Shown piece by piece: positions 1 to 12,189 of a stretch of 64,000 nucleotides of DNA; within the stretch, counting starts at the first letter, position 1, and every line of letters starts with the position of its first letter. Made by a program: the position numbers and the translations under genes. This DNA comes from Porites lobata (Eukaryota; Cnidaria; Anthozoa; Scleractinia; Poritidae): positions 1 to 64,000 of the forward strand of contig CALNXK010000583.1 in the NCBI GenBank assembly GCA_942486035.1, written 5' to 3'. Under the pieces are notes generated by a model, which was not told where the DNA came from, did no database searches, and was given only the letters and a program-made list of their open reading frames with translations.

Positions 1-37
1 TGAGTTCACTAACACTGTCTTCGTTTAGATCACCAAC
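1..37 (-). CDS. Copy A, exon 3 (partial): start of second ROC-domain exon
   Basis: These 37 bases match the start of gene B exon 3 (around 47700-47736). On the minus strand a CTACAG acceptor (38-43) is followed by a frame reading VGDLNEDSVSEL, against EGDPNEDGVNEL in gene B. The rest of the exon lies outside the window. In gene B this exon continues into the GTPase G3 and G4 motifs, so copy A probably extends to the left, but its integrity cannot be judged here. Confidence 0.75.
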
Positions 38-3000
38 CTGTAGCAGATTACGAAAAACAAACAAACAAAAAAGAACTGTTGATTCTGATTCTAAAGACCT
101 ACGGTAGCTGGCTCGATTTTGGGGTGAGAAATAGTAGAGTAAGAAAAAGGGAAATAACGCCATTTTCTGGGGCAAAATAATTGAAAAAGTAGGTTTCTTC
201 AACGGAATAATGAGTTCTTTTACTGGAACAAGAACGCTGTTAGTAACGTTGAGTCTCGCTTGCTTGGAGATAAGTTTTGTTGTCAAAGGCACCGGTGCTG
301 TTATCCTACTTTTTCGTTTGGAATACAAAACGAGTGTTATATGTCATAATGTAAATACTCAAAAGTAAAAATTGCAAGGAGAGACAGGCCGCACAACTTA
401 GCCTCAAACTGGTGTGAAACCTTTTGAAAACCTTCTACATATTGATATTGCTCTTTGAGGAGTACTCTTTCATGAATTTTACACTCCCAAAATTCACCGA
501 TGATTTTTATCGGTATCAGGGGACCATGACTCTGTCAGTATAAATATTCATAGCTTCTTTGTACCGGACCAAAGTACGGCTCGGTACAGTATATGTCCAC
601 ACAGGAAAATGTGTAAGTTTAACAGAACCTTATACAACACAAAGTTAATTCAGTTCGCGCGTATTCCTGCTGAATTTGTTGTCCTCTTTATAAGATATCA
701 ATATCGCGTGAAAGTAATTACATTTTCCATAGCTGCTTAGTATCTACTTTTATCTCCGTACAGTATCAGAGTATCAGAGTACAATGTTTAGAGTTGTACA
801 CAGCATGCATTTTAGATAAGAACTTTATTTTAGCACGATAAAAAGATCAGCATTGCTGGTGGGGTCGTGCATGCAACAATTACAAGAAAAATAAGGAGTA
901 CTGAAAGCAAATGTGCAATTAAACTTCTTTTATTACAGTTTCTCTGGGATGAAGCGTTTCATTTTCCAGGAAAATTTCACTTTCCCGTCAAAACAATCGC
1001 TGACTCAGACAGACTCGGATTAGTTTACTTGAATTTAGTGTTCAGTACAGCAAACGGGGTTATGTTCTGTGCAATGTATCTACAGTCAGCGGCCCACATC
1101 ACCACTGATCCACGATTTATTTATTTATTTTAATTTCAAGTTCTTTTTAACCGATCCTCGATCCCTGATTCCTCGATCCTCGATCCTGATTTTCCAGTAA
1201 ACCTTGAAGTTTTGTTCATTAAGATTATTCTTTTTTTTTTTCGACCACTGAAGTGATTAGTTGTTCCAAAATAATCAACACTTTCAAGCGATAGAATTCT
1301 TTGACCAACCCGCTCCCGGAAAAGGTCGATATGGGATTTCTATTCCAGGCTATGGACATGAAGTGCTGCAAGTAGAGTGCGCCGATAGTCTGAATTCAAA
1401 GCTACCCGTATAAACACATCCGTGATACGTGCGCAACATTAGGGTGGATTTCCACTGACGCGTTTTTGGCTCCGCACGTTAACGCACGTAAATTTTAATC
1501 ACGTAAATAAAATAGAGGTAAGATATAGAGTGTTGAGATTTAAGGTGGTACCGAGGCTAATTTGGACCTTTTACCTCAAGTTTGTGAATAAAAAAATTGG
1601 ATGAAGGATTTGTCAGACTGTCTTAAAATTTTACGGTGTGATAAATCATTATGCATAAAAAGAAAAAAAATATTTTTATCTGGTAAGTTTCGTGGCATTC
1701 GTGGAATGTGAAGAATTTTAGGGTGTGGTCTACGTTACTATTTTGGAGCTAACCTACGCTACACTCTAACCAAATGTATATTTTTTACAGTGGAGTGGCA
1801 CATTTATAGATATGAAGATAACAAAGTTTTTCAGCGCAGTGCACCACAATATGATTTATTTTGACAATTTTGAGACTAAAACTTGAAAAAAAAAATGATA
1901 CCTTCATCCCAAACTTCCTCACAGGCACAATTTGCGGTGGACCAAAGCGCACTGCGTTGTTGAGCGAGTTTCTCCTTTTACGTTTACATAATTGTAACTG
2001 CGATCTTTCATACATTGCCTCTATTTTATTTGCAAACGCAAATTTTACGCACGTACGCACGTAAAAGATACTTGATATCTCAAGTATTTATAAAGTGCAA
2101 CACGACTTCACATCTTAACAACTGCGAAAATCTATCAATTAAATACATAAAATAAAGTGAATCTATTTTACCGTAGATTTCCGAAAGTAATTGAGGCAAT
2201 ATTCTGAGAAACGTAACGCCTTAAAACACCACAAAATAGGATTTCCCCGCTATAATATTTTCTCACCCTACTTGGGGATATTTCCTTTTTAATCAGTGCC
2301 TGCATGTCGTGCATAATTACACGAAAATCAAGGGCCTCCATTCGAGGAAAATTACATCAGTGCCAAACTTCAGTCATCGCCGAAAATATACCGCATGCTC
2401 ATCAGGAGACTCATTTGCATACAGTGAAAGTCGCCACGATTCTTATCCCCAGTTTCCACGGTCTTCGCTAGGAACGTGGCCTACAAACTAGGTCCCACCG
2501 ACAAGAAAAAGAAACGACTGCATTTTAGAGTCTCGCTCTGCTAAAGCAAGCTCGACTAATAATGGAATAACGTAAATTTTCCAGCTGGAATAATGAACCG
2601 GATTATTCCTCTTCATCCCCCTGATTTGATTATTCAGCCATTTAAAGTTGTTATGGATAACAGAATATTCTTTATAAGTTCAAACATTGAGGTACAATTA
2701 TTGGAGGAATGAGGTATCCAAAACATTAAAATGCTCCTGCATTTTTCAAGGAACAGTAAATTTAAGAATATATAGAAATATGGTGTTTGATTGAGTCCCC
2801 CAACCCCTTGGCCTTGCTCCGCATAAAAAGGGAAACAGCGTAGGGAAATTGTGATTGGCAAAAAAAAACTTAGAAGGAAAGCTATACTCAAAGACTAATT
2901 AACACTTAAAAGTATAAATAAAGAAACGGCTATACTCAGTTTGGTTTGCATACGCACTAATGACCCAAAGGCTAAGCTTATGTGTAGATGGGTACAATCA

Positions 3001-4331
3001 TGGAAATATAACAAAATGGTTGGTAGTAATATCATTCTTTACTCGAAACTGAACTTATCAGACAAGTATAAAAATGCTAAATTTTTAACCAGCACTGAAA
3101 AAAAAAACACGATCTGGCAATTATTACATATTTTCCATAATGACATCGTAGTAAAAGGCAGGGAAGCCGTGGTGAGTTTCTCACTAAAACCTAACTTATG
3201 AAGGCAATAATCAATTCATAATAACTAGTAATAGTTGACACTACAGCTGCCCCCGCTCTGTATATTGTCGGTCAATAGCATTCTTGCTCGTTGTGTAGCT
3301 CTTTGAAATATACCGATTCATAATGAAGATTTTCACACATATGTCATACAATAGGTGAGATAAATACAGGAAACGTAAGGTTCCATGCACAGTTTCAGGT
3401 CGATATATACAGCTTTGATCAAAACATTCTCAGTTTCGAAAATAGTATATTCTAAACCATAAGAAAAGATTTCATTAGAAGTTGAATTTTTCGCTATTTC
3501 TCTTTCACTTTTTACATTCAGTTCATTTTATTTCCCGGAAAGGAAGCCTTAGAAATTAAAAGGACGTTTGATCAATTCAATCTCGCGCATTCTAGTCTTA
3601 TTTTAAACTTTATAGCGGAAGGACATCTGTGAGCAGGGAATAAGTCAGCACAGAATTTGATTGTCGGCGAATTTCTGTAATCGTCCATCGTTCTGCTAGT
3701 GTGAAGCTAGCCGTTGTTCACTCGTCCTGCTTGTTTGGGGCTTAGTCTTATTCCGGTCAAAGAGAGAGAAAGAGTGTCTGGCAAGGTTTCCAATGAAAGA
3801 TTTGGGAACTCATGTTTGGCAAACTCTCCAAGTGTTTATATATACACAGTTATACGCACCTTATAACTTCTTCTGCGCTTAACGAGTGTCGTTAAAATTT
3901 TGGTCCATAACTTTCACTGAAACAACTGCTCCACAGAATGTCACTGATAACACGTAACGTAAAAGAGTGTCGAAGTATGACTGCACAATAAATGTCACAA
4001 AATCTCGAAAACGGTCCCTTAGGGATGTTCTGTCTTAACGTCATCCTAACCATTTCGTACTTGCGGGCGCAAACAATAGAAACGTCATCATTACCTACCG
4101 ATTCCTCGCGGCCCCTGTTCAAGCAAATCGAGACTTTTTCTATATTGACTGTATGACTGTATGTTTCAGCTGTAAGTACTTTCCTTAATATACGCGCGAG
4201 TTACTAGAGTGCCTCCTCGCGATTTCGGCTTCTGGGAGAAATCCCTGCGGGGGCAATTACTGTTAGGAAATTATTGACGTAACGAAGGATTCACGAACAA
4301 ACATCACATTTTAAAACCAACAAAGACAAAC
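38..4331 (-). other. Intron of copy A with repeat insertions
   Basis: Intron between the two ROC exons of copy A. The parts near the ends (for example 2590-3210 and 4260-4330) match gene B intron 47737-48664, including the stretch around TTAAAGTTGTT and the TTTGGTTTGCA segment. The middle is extra. It contains a partial copy (from 1441) of the MITE family seen complete at 8030-8249 (shared end GGATTTCCACTGACGCG), with related ACGCACGTAAA sequence at 2040-2066. I see no gene in the small open frames here. Confidence 0.6.
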
Positions 4332-4784
4332 CTGGTTCACAAGAGTAACTTCTTCCTCTTCTGCATCAGCACCAACCTGTTTCCTATTCTTGTTATAATC
4401 ATTTTGAAGAATCGCATCACCTCTTTCCTCCTCCTAAACCCAATCACGGTTAACTGAAGTATCATTCATCTTTTTCCACCACCATCTGTGCCACATCTTT
4501 CAAGCATCCTAGCAACCCTTGTTTTCTCTCATCAATAGGTTGCCAATTCCTGACTTCATCAACGCCCAACTGAAATTTTGATGGATCCACTTCAATTCCA
4601 TCAGTACTTTTTTCTTTTGAATTAAACGGTAGACCAATGAGAGACTTCTTCAAACTTGTTTTTCCTGCTCGATCTTGCCCAATAAGCAATACTCGACCAC
4701 GGAAAACATTAACAGCTCCATCTTTCAGAGCACTTTGATAAGCGAGCTGTGCTTTTTCTCCGCGTGCTTCTATTTCTAAAGGAG
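4332..4784 (-). pseudogene. Copy A, exon 2: ROC GTPase P-loop exon with frameshift and nonsense change
   Basis: The exon encodes the start of the ROC (Ras-of-complex) GTPase, including the Walker A motif GQDRAGKTS. Both splice sites are kept: acceptor CACTAG before 4784 and donor GTTTGT after 4332. The exon is 453 nt, against 452 nt in gene B (48665-49116). The difference is one extra T in a T-run at 4471-4475 (plus strand), which shifts the frame after VVEK and gives a stop at 4462-4464. Independently, a codon that is CAG in gene B reads TAG at 4434-4436. With two lesions the exon cannot encode a ROC domain, so copy A is probably a pseudogene, or makes only an LRR plus P-loop fragment. An assembly error could explain the T-run but not the TAG. 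Confidence 0.8.
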
Positions 4785-5639
4785 CTAGTGAAAAAACCCG
4801 AATGCTTATTAAAGGTAAGTAATGTCTTAGAGTTTGCGTACTTCATTGGCTTCTACGTCACTTGACTGACCTAGGAGGTAAAGGGGGGGGGGGGGGCAGG
4901 GTTAATTTCCATCAGCGACTAAGTACTACACCAGTGTTAATTGTCCTTCTTGTGATCTTTCAGTATGGTCTCTTAAGTTACTAAAACAAATCTATGGCAA
5001 ACATAATTTTACTGAATTTCAAATGTGACAGATAGAATTAAATGTTGGTTCTTTTTAACAGTGTTAAACAATCCACCTGCTATCTTAAACTTGTTTTTTC
5101 TTAATGCGCTTACTTTTCAGGTCTCCATGCATGTTCAAAACACCATAAATGATTATGTTTTGCGTCATAAGAATCATAAGTGTTGTTTGCATTCATGTAA
5201 AATACCTGTCCTTCTAAGAAAAAAAAAACAATTATTCTAAACTTCAGCGAACTAACTTCGTTCCAATAAGCGCCTCCACCTCGAATGGGTTTTTGTTAAT
5301 AAGCGCTCCCACTCTAATAAGCACCTCTATTGCATAAGCACCCTCATTCCAAGCGCCCCAATACCAATAAGCGTTGCTATTCAATAAAGACAATAACAGA
5401 CTATTGTTAGATTCCTAGACTTTCACTCAAATAAACAGGGACTGCCATTGGTTGATTCTTGGTCACATGGCCCTGACTAAAATCAAATGTATCCCGATCG
5501 TGATACATTTGAGCAATTGTACCCCGCTCGGGATACATTACAGCTCGTGACCAAATCATGGTGGAAGGTGGCGTGACAGGAGACGGCAAAAACACTGCCA
5601 GTTTTCTTTATCGTGAATGAACACAACAACACAAACATG

Positions 5640-7550
5640 AAGCCTCAAGCTAAAAGGCAACGATTATCAAAGTTATCCCAGAAGAAAAACAGCAGCTAGA
5701 GGAGGAAAAAGATGCAGATAATATAAGGAAAGTACTTTGTAAATCATTCATTCATCCCCCTGATCCTGTTTATGACCCTGTTGATGTCCTTAAATATATG
5801 TCAGAAACATGTCATCAGACCCTTGCTGACGATCCGAACACTAAGATCATAATTGCGGGTTACATTAATCACTTGAATATCAAAGAACTCATGCAGCGGT
5901 AGGCCATGCAACAATTGGTTATGGCCCCTACTAGGGGGGATCGCATCTTAGATGTCCTTCTTACGAACGGCTCATTCCTTTGCAAAAAAGGAACAGTGCA
6001 CAAAGGACTTGTAAGATCTAACCACCTTGTTGTCAAATTTGTTAGCTTTAGAGATATCCGCGACCTTCACAAAATTGCTGTGGAAGTGAAGTTAGAGCTG
6101 TGCGACTGGTCAGATATCCTTGGCTTGGATTACCTGAAGAGTGCGTAAGGGTGTTGAATGATAGATTATGGACTATGTTTGATGAAAGTTTTCCCCGCAT
6201 CAGGGTCAAGGTGTCGTCCAGGGGCCCTCCCTTCATGTTCCCGCTCGTGAAACATCTTTGCAATACTAGGAACAAGAGATCACACACCTGCAGTGTGGCA
6301 AAAAACATCACGCGACAGGAGAGGATTAATTTTCTCATTTGCTGGAATCAAGTGAATGCTGTCAATAATGAAAGCAAGGAACACTCTAGGCGCGTTAAGG
6401 GCTGGTGGGACATCGCGAACAGGATTACAGATAGAAAGAGTTAGTAAAGTGATTCGTCCTGATGTTATCAATGGATACTTTCAATCTATTAATACTGACG
6501 AGGCGTATAGAGCTCCAGTGCGATCTGCAGATACCTCACGGATGCCAGGCACCTACAATGATGAACATTCAGTCAGGAATTTTTTTTGATTAATCGGAAG
6601 AGAACAGCACCATGGCCGGATGAATTTCCGAAAATGGCTCTGGCGTGATTACGCCCACCATCTTGCCCCTGTTATTATTAAGATTTTCAACAGCTCTCTT
6701 AGACATCAAGTAGTCCCTTCATTGTGGAAACTAGCGAACGTCTCACCCATTCCAAAAGAGTCACCATTGTCTGAATGCAATCAGCTGAGACCTATCTCAT
6801 TAACTAACATCATGATGTGAATATTTGAAAGGCTTGTCTGTAAACTGAACTATCTCCTAACCTACAACCACAAATCAGATCTGATCAGTTTGGCTACAAG
6901 GAGAGTCACAATACTACTATGGCCCTCATTAAATGTCAACATCACTATTTAGGATGGCTGGACACAGAAGCTGACTTTGCTAAGGTATATTCCAACTGGA
7001 TAATAAACTTCTTGAGTAATCGAAAGCAAAGGGTTGTAGTTGATGACGTGTCAACAAAGTTTGTGGACATCAATAGAGGAGTCCCACAAGTAACTGTGTT
7101 AGGTCCTGACTTGTTTTTTGTTATGGTAAATGACATCATAGCCGCAAATCCAAACAAGAATCTTCTCTTGAAGTATACTGGTGACATCACTTTGAGTGTC
7201 CCTATATATAACATCTAATACTCTGGACTTATCTTTAGTCGAGGTGCAGAATACCCTTCGCTGGTCTATTGAGAATTTTATAACCTTGAACCTCAAAAAG
7301 ACGTGGGAAATGGTGGTTAGAGGAAATACTAAGAAACCAATCCCGGAACCCATGAAAGATATTGAGAGGAAAGGGGAACTCAAGTTATTAGGAGTGACAT
7401 TTACAAAGCTACCATGCAACTGCGACACGCATTTCGATCATAACATTCATTCTAAGGCTAGTTCCGGATTATATATGTTAAGAGTTTGTAAATATTATGG
7501 ATACTATGAAAATGAATTAATCAGCATGTCACGAGCTTTGGACAAATAAA
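5640..7550 (+). mobile_element. Degenerate jockey-like LINE (endonuclease end and reverse transcriptase)
   Basis: Several plus-strand frames, broken by stops and frameshifts, together read like a non-LTR retrotransposon ORF2. The C-terminal part of an endonuclease is seen at 5930-6140 (TRGDRILDVLLTN). Reverse transcriptase follows at 6620-6840 (VSPIPKESPL, LRPISLTNIMM) and 6960-7200 (DINRGVPQ, then the catalytic box as KYTGDITLSVP where active copies have YADD). The loss of the ADD residues and the many stops show it is dead. It sits inside the intron of copy A and is absent from gene B, so it inserted after the duplication. Confidence 0.8.
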
Positions 7551-7811
7551 AAATCTGAGTCCCCAACAGGATTCGAACCTAAGACCTCCCAAACACCGGG
7601 CGGGCGCTCTATAGAGTGTTTTCACTCACGTGGCCAGTATCTATGCAAATTTATTGGAACAAAAAAAGCGTTTGTATAAGAAAAGAGTTCAACTCCCAGA
7701 GGATTGATTTGGGACACCAACATGGCCGCCGTTTCATTGTTTTGGGATACCAATATGGCCGCCGTGACGTCATGTGAAAACACTCTATCCACTTGAGCTA
7801 CGGAGAACTCA
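7545..7811 (-). repeat. tRNA-derived SINE split by a MITE
   Basis: On the minus strand, TAGCTCAAGTGG (A-box-like, 7790-7803) and GGTTCGAATCC (B-box, around 7567-7578) are the internal pol III promoter of a tRNA-like head. It is followed by a short tail reading ACTCAGATTTTTT. The two halves are separated by a 174 bp element (7613-7786). The tail shows this is a SINE and not a working tRNA gene. Confidence 0.65.
7613..7786. mobile_element. Short MITE inserted inside the SINE
   Basis: The ends are inverted repeats, AGAGTGTTTTCAC on the left and GTGAAAACACTCT on the right, and the inside contains two copies of a ACCAA(C/T)ATGGCCGCCGT stretch. The target is palindromic, so the duplication is either AT or TA. 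Removing the element restores an uninterrupted tRNA-like A-box region. Confidence 0.65.
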
Positions 7812-8029
7812 TGGAGAGCTAGGCCATATACTAGGTTCATATCTGACACGCGTCCTGCATACTGCAAGGATCAGCAATGTCGATGTCGTACTGTGTGGTA
7901 AAAGAATGAAAGATGGTAAATTTTAAACTGATTAACTTATTTTTACATTTGTTTCACCGAGCTTAAAATTTACTCTTTACGATTTATTTCAATAGGGTGC
8001 ATAATTACAGTTGTACTGTATTCTCCCTT

Positions 8030-8249
8030 AGGATTGATTTCCACTTTCGCGTAATTTGTACGTGCGTGCGCGCGTAAAATTTACGTTCGCAATAAAATAG
8101 AGGCAATGTGCGAAAGGTTGCAGGTAAGCGTAAAAATAGAACCTCGCTTAACTTCACGTTTTATCGCAACACTTTATATCTAGCACGTGATTAAAATTTA
8201 CGTACGTTAACGAGCGCAGCCAAAAAACGCGTCAGTGGAAATCAACCTT
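8030..8249. mobile_element. MITE with TTGATTTCCACT ends
   Basis: About 220 bp with long inverted repeats: the left arm begins GGATTGATTTCCACT and the right arm ends AGTGGAAATCAACC, each followed inward by ACGTGCG/TTACGT-rich sequence. No coding capacity. Related partial copies lie at 1441-1550 and around 1960-2065. Confidence 0.7.
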
Positions 8250-9675
8250 TATGGCCCTATGGAACGACTGAAAGACTAAAATCCTTAAATACTAAAATAC
8301 TAAGGTAATAAATAATTTAAATATAAAGGAATATAAGGAAGGAAAGGAAGGAAAGGAATATCAGGAAGGAAAGTTCCATGGGAAAATATCTTTTGTAAGC
8401 TTGAAGATGAGTCCCAACTATGAATTCAACGTTTTGTTTGGCTTCTTTCCCTTTCCTACTGCCAGAGACTCTCCTTTAGTTGGAGACCATGTCGCTTTGT
8501 GGCCATGATGACCTCGTATAGCAGACGAAAATTCGCCTTTATAAACAAGCTTCGAACTCCAAATCAAGGGATTTTCAGAACGAGCCATGATCGTACACGT
8601 TTGCTAATTCTTGCCTATAAGGTGCCCTGCTCCTGTTTTATGGTTTTAGAGGTTTGTTTCGCAGTCTAAAAGAGGTAAACGCCCTGTCTCTAATAAGCGC
8701 CCTCATTTGACAAACCATTCGTATATAAGCGCTCCGGGCGCTAAATCGAGCCATTACGCTAAATAATTTAATAATGTAGAATTGTGCTTTGTTTAGACTA
8801 TTCTGTACTTTGTTTCCACCTCCCCAAGCGTTATGCCTTTTAAGTGGAGGGAAGGTTTGGTTGCCTTCGTGATCCTCGAGGCTATACCAGTTGGGACCAC
8901 AGTCCCTGCTGGGTTCAACCGTGCTGGGCAGGTTTCAGGTGAAAGACAAGACACCTGAATTGCCTAACCCCTCAATCTGGAGGGCCACTTACATTATTAC
9001 CATGCATGTTGACAGGGAGAACCACAACAACTAAGTTGCAAAACAAACCTAAGTGAAGCTAGTTTTGACTTATAATTTTTGTTAAATAGTTATAGTTTAG
9101 ATCACGAAGAGTGCTTTCTCAGGCTTAAACGCAGAAAGTCAAGCCATCTTCTTTAATTTGAAACTTGAACAGCGAGCTTACTGAACAGCTCAAAACTCCT
9201 CACCCTTTATGGTAGTCTGTTTATTCTTCTGTAACGATAATTTTTTGTATTCAATGCATATTGTGTTCAGCGGCCAAACTTCCATAATTAAAACATGACA
9301 AAATTACATTATCCATTAAACTCTGCGGTTGTGTTTTCACTGGGAAAATGCTAGCTAGATAAAGCCAGCAAAGTCCAGAGATACAGCCAAAACACCTCGT
9401 CTTGTGTTAGCGAGTTAAACATGCTCACTGTTTTCAATACCCTGGTCCCAGAGGTGTTTCTTGATTTTTCTTCGCGAAAGAGATCAACAGCAAGCCGCGA
9501 AGCGGCGACAACGAGTCGCGTAAGCGACGAGGAGAGAGAGAAAAACCTCTGGTTACCTTGGCCTCGAATCTCACTTTCATGCAGACGACAGCTGCCAAAC
9601 GCGTCAAATTGCTAATAAAAAGAGTGACCAATGGCAACTTAGCAAACAAGAGCTTATCAGCCGCTATTTTTTTAA

Positions 9676-9942
9676 GTGGGGGTAGACGTGGGGAAATTAT
9701 GTTATGAACAAACCATCTTCACTTGGGTGGTAAAGAGTGATTTGTTAATCGGGGTCAAGCTAAAGCATGTGTTAACGATGGGAGACAAGAGTCCAGGAAT
9801 AAGAAGACCACGTTATAAAGAAACCGACATTGTTCCAAACGAATGCTGCAGGATTTGCAGAATTTATTTGGGTATAATAACAAGGATTTTTCACAAACAT
9901 TGTCATCTGTTCTGTCGGCAGTGTGCCAGCGGGAAGTTGTAA
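9676..9942 (+). pseudogene. Decayed coding fragment of unknown TE protein
   Basis: An 88-codon frame inside the element, with a Cys-rich stretch NECCRICRIYLG and a later HCHLFCRQC cluster that could be a remnant zinc-binding module. A frame in another phase continues to 10245. No catalytic motif is visible, so no function is assigned. Confidence 0.3.
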
Positions 9943-10496
9943 AGTTTGCAAGAGTCTATCAATCGCGCTTATTACATTGTTTACTTCTGCGGGGCGCGCC
10001 GTTCGCGTCGATTCGCGGGCATTCCCCTGAAAATAGTAATATTAATATGTATTCTGGCAATCTGGCTCGCATTTTGGTTTGGTGGCTCCATTTCCTTTTT
10101 TTGTGGAACAACGACGCTAGGAAGAGTCATGCAGCACAACAAACCCTTAAGGTTCGGAATGTATATGTACTTTCAGAGGTTTTTGTTGGCCCAATTTACC
10201 TATTCGGCTAACTCAATGTACCCAATTCAAACCCTTTGGGAATAAAACGTTTTGTTTCAGGAATTTCCATATCATTTAAATGTGAATGCCACATTATAAT
10301 GCAAATGCAATACACAAAGAATCTTATCCCCGGGAGATTTGAATTGGGTACAACATTGAGTTAACTAGCCGAATAGGTCTATGCCAAAAATAGCGTCGGT
10401 TAGATCTTTTTTGGGCGTCGCAGGAAAATCAAGCTGCACCGAAAATGATTACGCACTTGTACAAAGTTGTATGTTTTTTTTCCTACAAGGAAACTT

Positions 10497-10685
10497 TCAT
10501 TCCGTATTCGGAGATTTTTTATTTTGCTGCCCTAAACAAGTTAGTTTATTTAATGGAATGACAGTATTGTAACAGAAAATATACTTTCCATGTCCGGTTG
10601 ATAAAATGGTGAACACATCTTTTCGACTCAACGCAGCGAACAAAGCTTTCTTTTGTTGCTCAGTGAGACTCGGGAAAGCGCTCAT
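10497..10685 (-). pseudogene. RecQ-like helicase N-terminal fragment
   Basis: This 62-codon minus-strand frame contains LTEQQKKALFAALSRKDVF followed by STGHGK. That matches the start of a superfamily 2 RecQ-type helicase, with the segment before motif I and then a Walker A of the form TGxGK. Everything after motif I is missing, so it is a truncated relic. Its position between the inverted repeats of the 9437-11120 element suggests it belonged to that element. Confidence 0.55.
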
Positions 10686-11269
10686 TAAGTACCGAGGTCA
10701 AAATTTCTTCGAATATTCTTTCAGGAACAACATCCATGGCGTGCCTCTACGTGCCTTGGTCCCGTGCAAATGTTATTGGGAGTGCAGCATACAAACAATT
10801 TTCTTCCCTAGTAGAGAGAGGCAAAATGAGGTGTGAAAATCCTCAGCGTCCCCTCGGTAGTTACAATTAAACGAACCAATCAAATTGGTTTGCGCGTTTG
10901 AAAAACTATCAACCAATCAACGCCCGAGGGTCAGATCCTGACCCTGTCGTCAGCATGAAAGTGAGATTCGAGGCCAAGGTAACCAGAGGTTTTTCTCTCT
11001 CTCCTCGTCGCTTTCGCGACTCGTTGTCGCCGCTTTCGCGACTCGTTGTCGCCGCTGCGCGGTTTGCTCTTGATCTCTTTCGCGAAGAAAAATCAAGAAA
11101 AACCTCTGGGACCAGGGTATGTTTTCAAAGGCAAAAATAAGGGATTTCCTCGTCTTTATGAGCGGAAATTACTCAATTACGCTTGAAATTACGCTTGCTT
11201 CGGGGTCCACTGTCCCCAATAACGGGTGTCCGTATTAAGCGGGTGTTCGTAAAGCGGGGTTTGAGTGTA

Positions 11270-11460
11270 CCATTGACAATCGATATAATGGATGAACATT
11301 GATTAAAATCGATGAACATTTATATTGATACTCACAACTCTTTCGATCTTCGATATTTATCGATTACCGATAGTAATCGTTTAATTACTGTCGATCATGA
11401 AAATCGATTACAATCCATTTTTTCGATTATCGAATTTCATCGATTGGGCTCGCCGGGTTA
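11270..11460. repeat. ATCGAT/TCGATT-rich degenerate repeat
   Basis: Dense TCGAT/ATCGA words (for example TCGATATTTATCGATTACCG). A counterpart is in the gene B intron at about 51350-51520, so it predates the duplication. No coding potential. Confidence 0.6.
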
Positions 11461-12189
11461 AACCCGGCTACTTACGGCAATAATTGTTGTTTTGCTGTTA
11501 GATTTTGAAACAAGATTACAATATTACTTCCTATCCTCTTACTCTTTAGAGACAGTATTAAACCGCATTCATAAACTTGCGAGAATCATTAAACGAAAAC
11601 ACATTCAAAGCGTTTAGCCTCCTAAAATTCTTGAATGTTGCGCGGTTTTTTAATGCGGATCCTCTAAGTTATTCTGAGCTAAATTTAAAAGTGAAAACAG
11701 CTGTCACAATTAACTAGTAATTGTTAGTATATAAAAAAACACCTAGGAAAAATGTTCAGCTCAGTGACAAAATCAACCCAGTGAAAACACAACCTGTGAT
11801 TCATTAATATTGCAGTACAATGTAAGGGTGTGATGGAATACAATGTTTGGTCTTTACCTTAGATATCACCCGGAATCTTGTCATTTATTTTTTACCTTTC
11901 TATGTTTCCATGATTATTCCCATAATTACTTTTTATTATACCTATTTTTCACATCTGATTTAAAATTTTAAAACATACATATTAATTAAATATAATGAAT
12001 TAATATACAAGAAACTTACCATTGATATTGAAACCACAGTTGTAGCGTACCCTGACTTCTCAAACCCTCAAATTCGTGAAACCCCCGATAACTGAAAGCA
12101 AAACTGACTTCCCTTCCCCGGGCAAATAGTGGAATTTTATTTCGGTTTTTTTCGAACTTCCAAATAACTAAAATATCCGCTTTCCTTAC

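Larger units (their letters stand above)
9437..11120. mobile_element. 1.7 kb DNA element with about 160 bp inverted repeats and a 7-bp target duplication
   Basis: The left arm (9437-9592, starting ATACCCTGGTCCCAGAGG) and right arm (10950-11120, ending CCTCTGGGACCAGGGTAT) are inverted copies. Both include a GC-rich GTCGCGAAAGCGACGA-type stretch, duplicated in the right arm. The exact 7-mer GTTTTCA flanks both sides (9430-9436 and 11121-11127). The homologous place in gene B (near 51030) lacks the element. The inside holds decayed frames, including a RecQ-like fragment. I could not assign a superfamily. Confidence 0.75.
4785..12189 (-). other. Intron of copy A between LRR and ROC exons, enlarged by transposons
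   Basis: The corresponding gene B intron (49117-53259) is 4.1 kb and this one is 7.4 kb. Shared blocks include the TAATAAGCGC-rich repeat (5250-5390 and 8670-8770, against 49560-49640 and 50260-50350), the AACTCCTCACC block near 9190, and an ATCGAT-rich repeat (11270-11460 against 51350-51520). The extra length comes from a LINE, a SINE, two MITEs and a RecQ-fragment element, which are listed separately. Confidence 0.65.

Noticed and set aside
7545..7811. Functional tRNA gene on the minus strand
   Set aside because: It is interrupted by 174 bp and followed by a SINE tail, so it is a tRNA-derived repeat.
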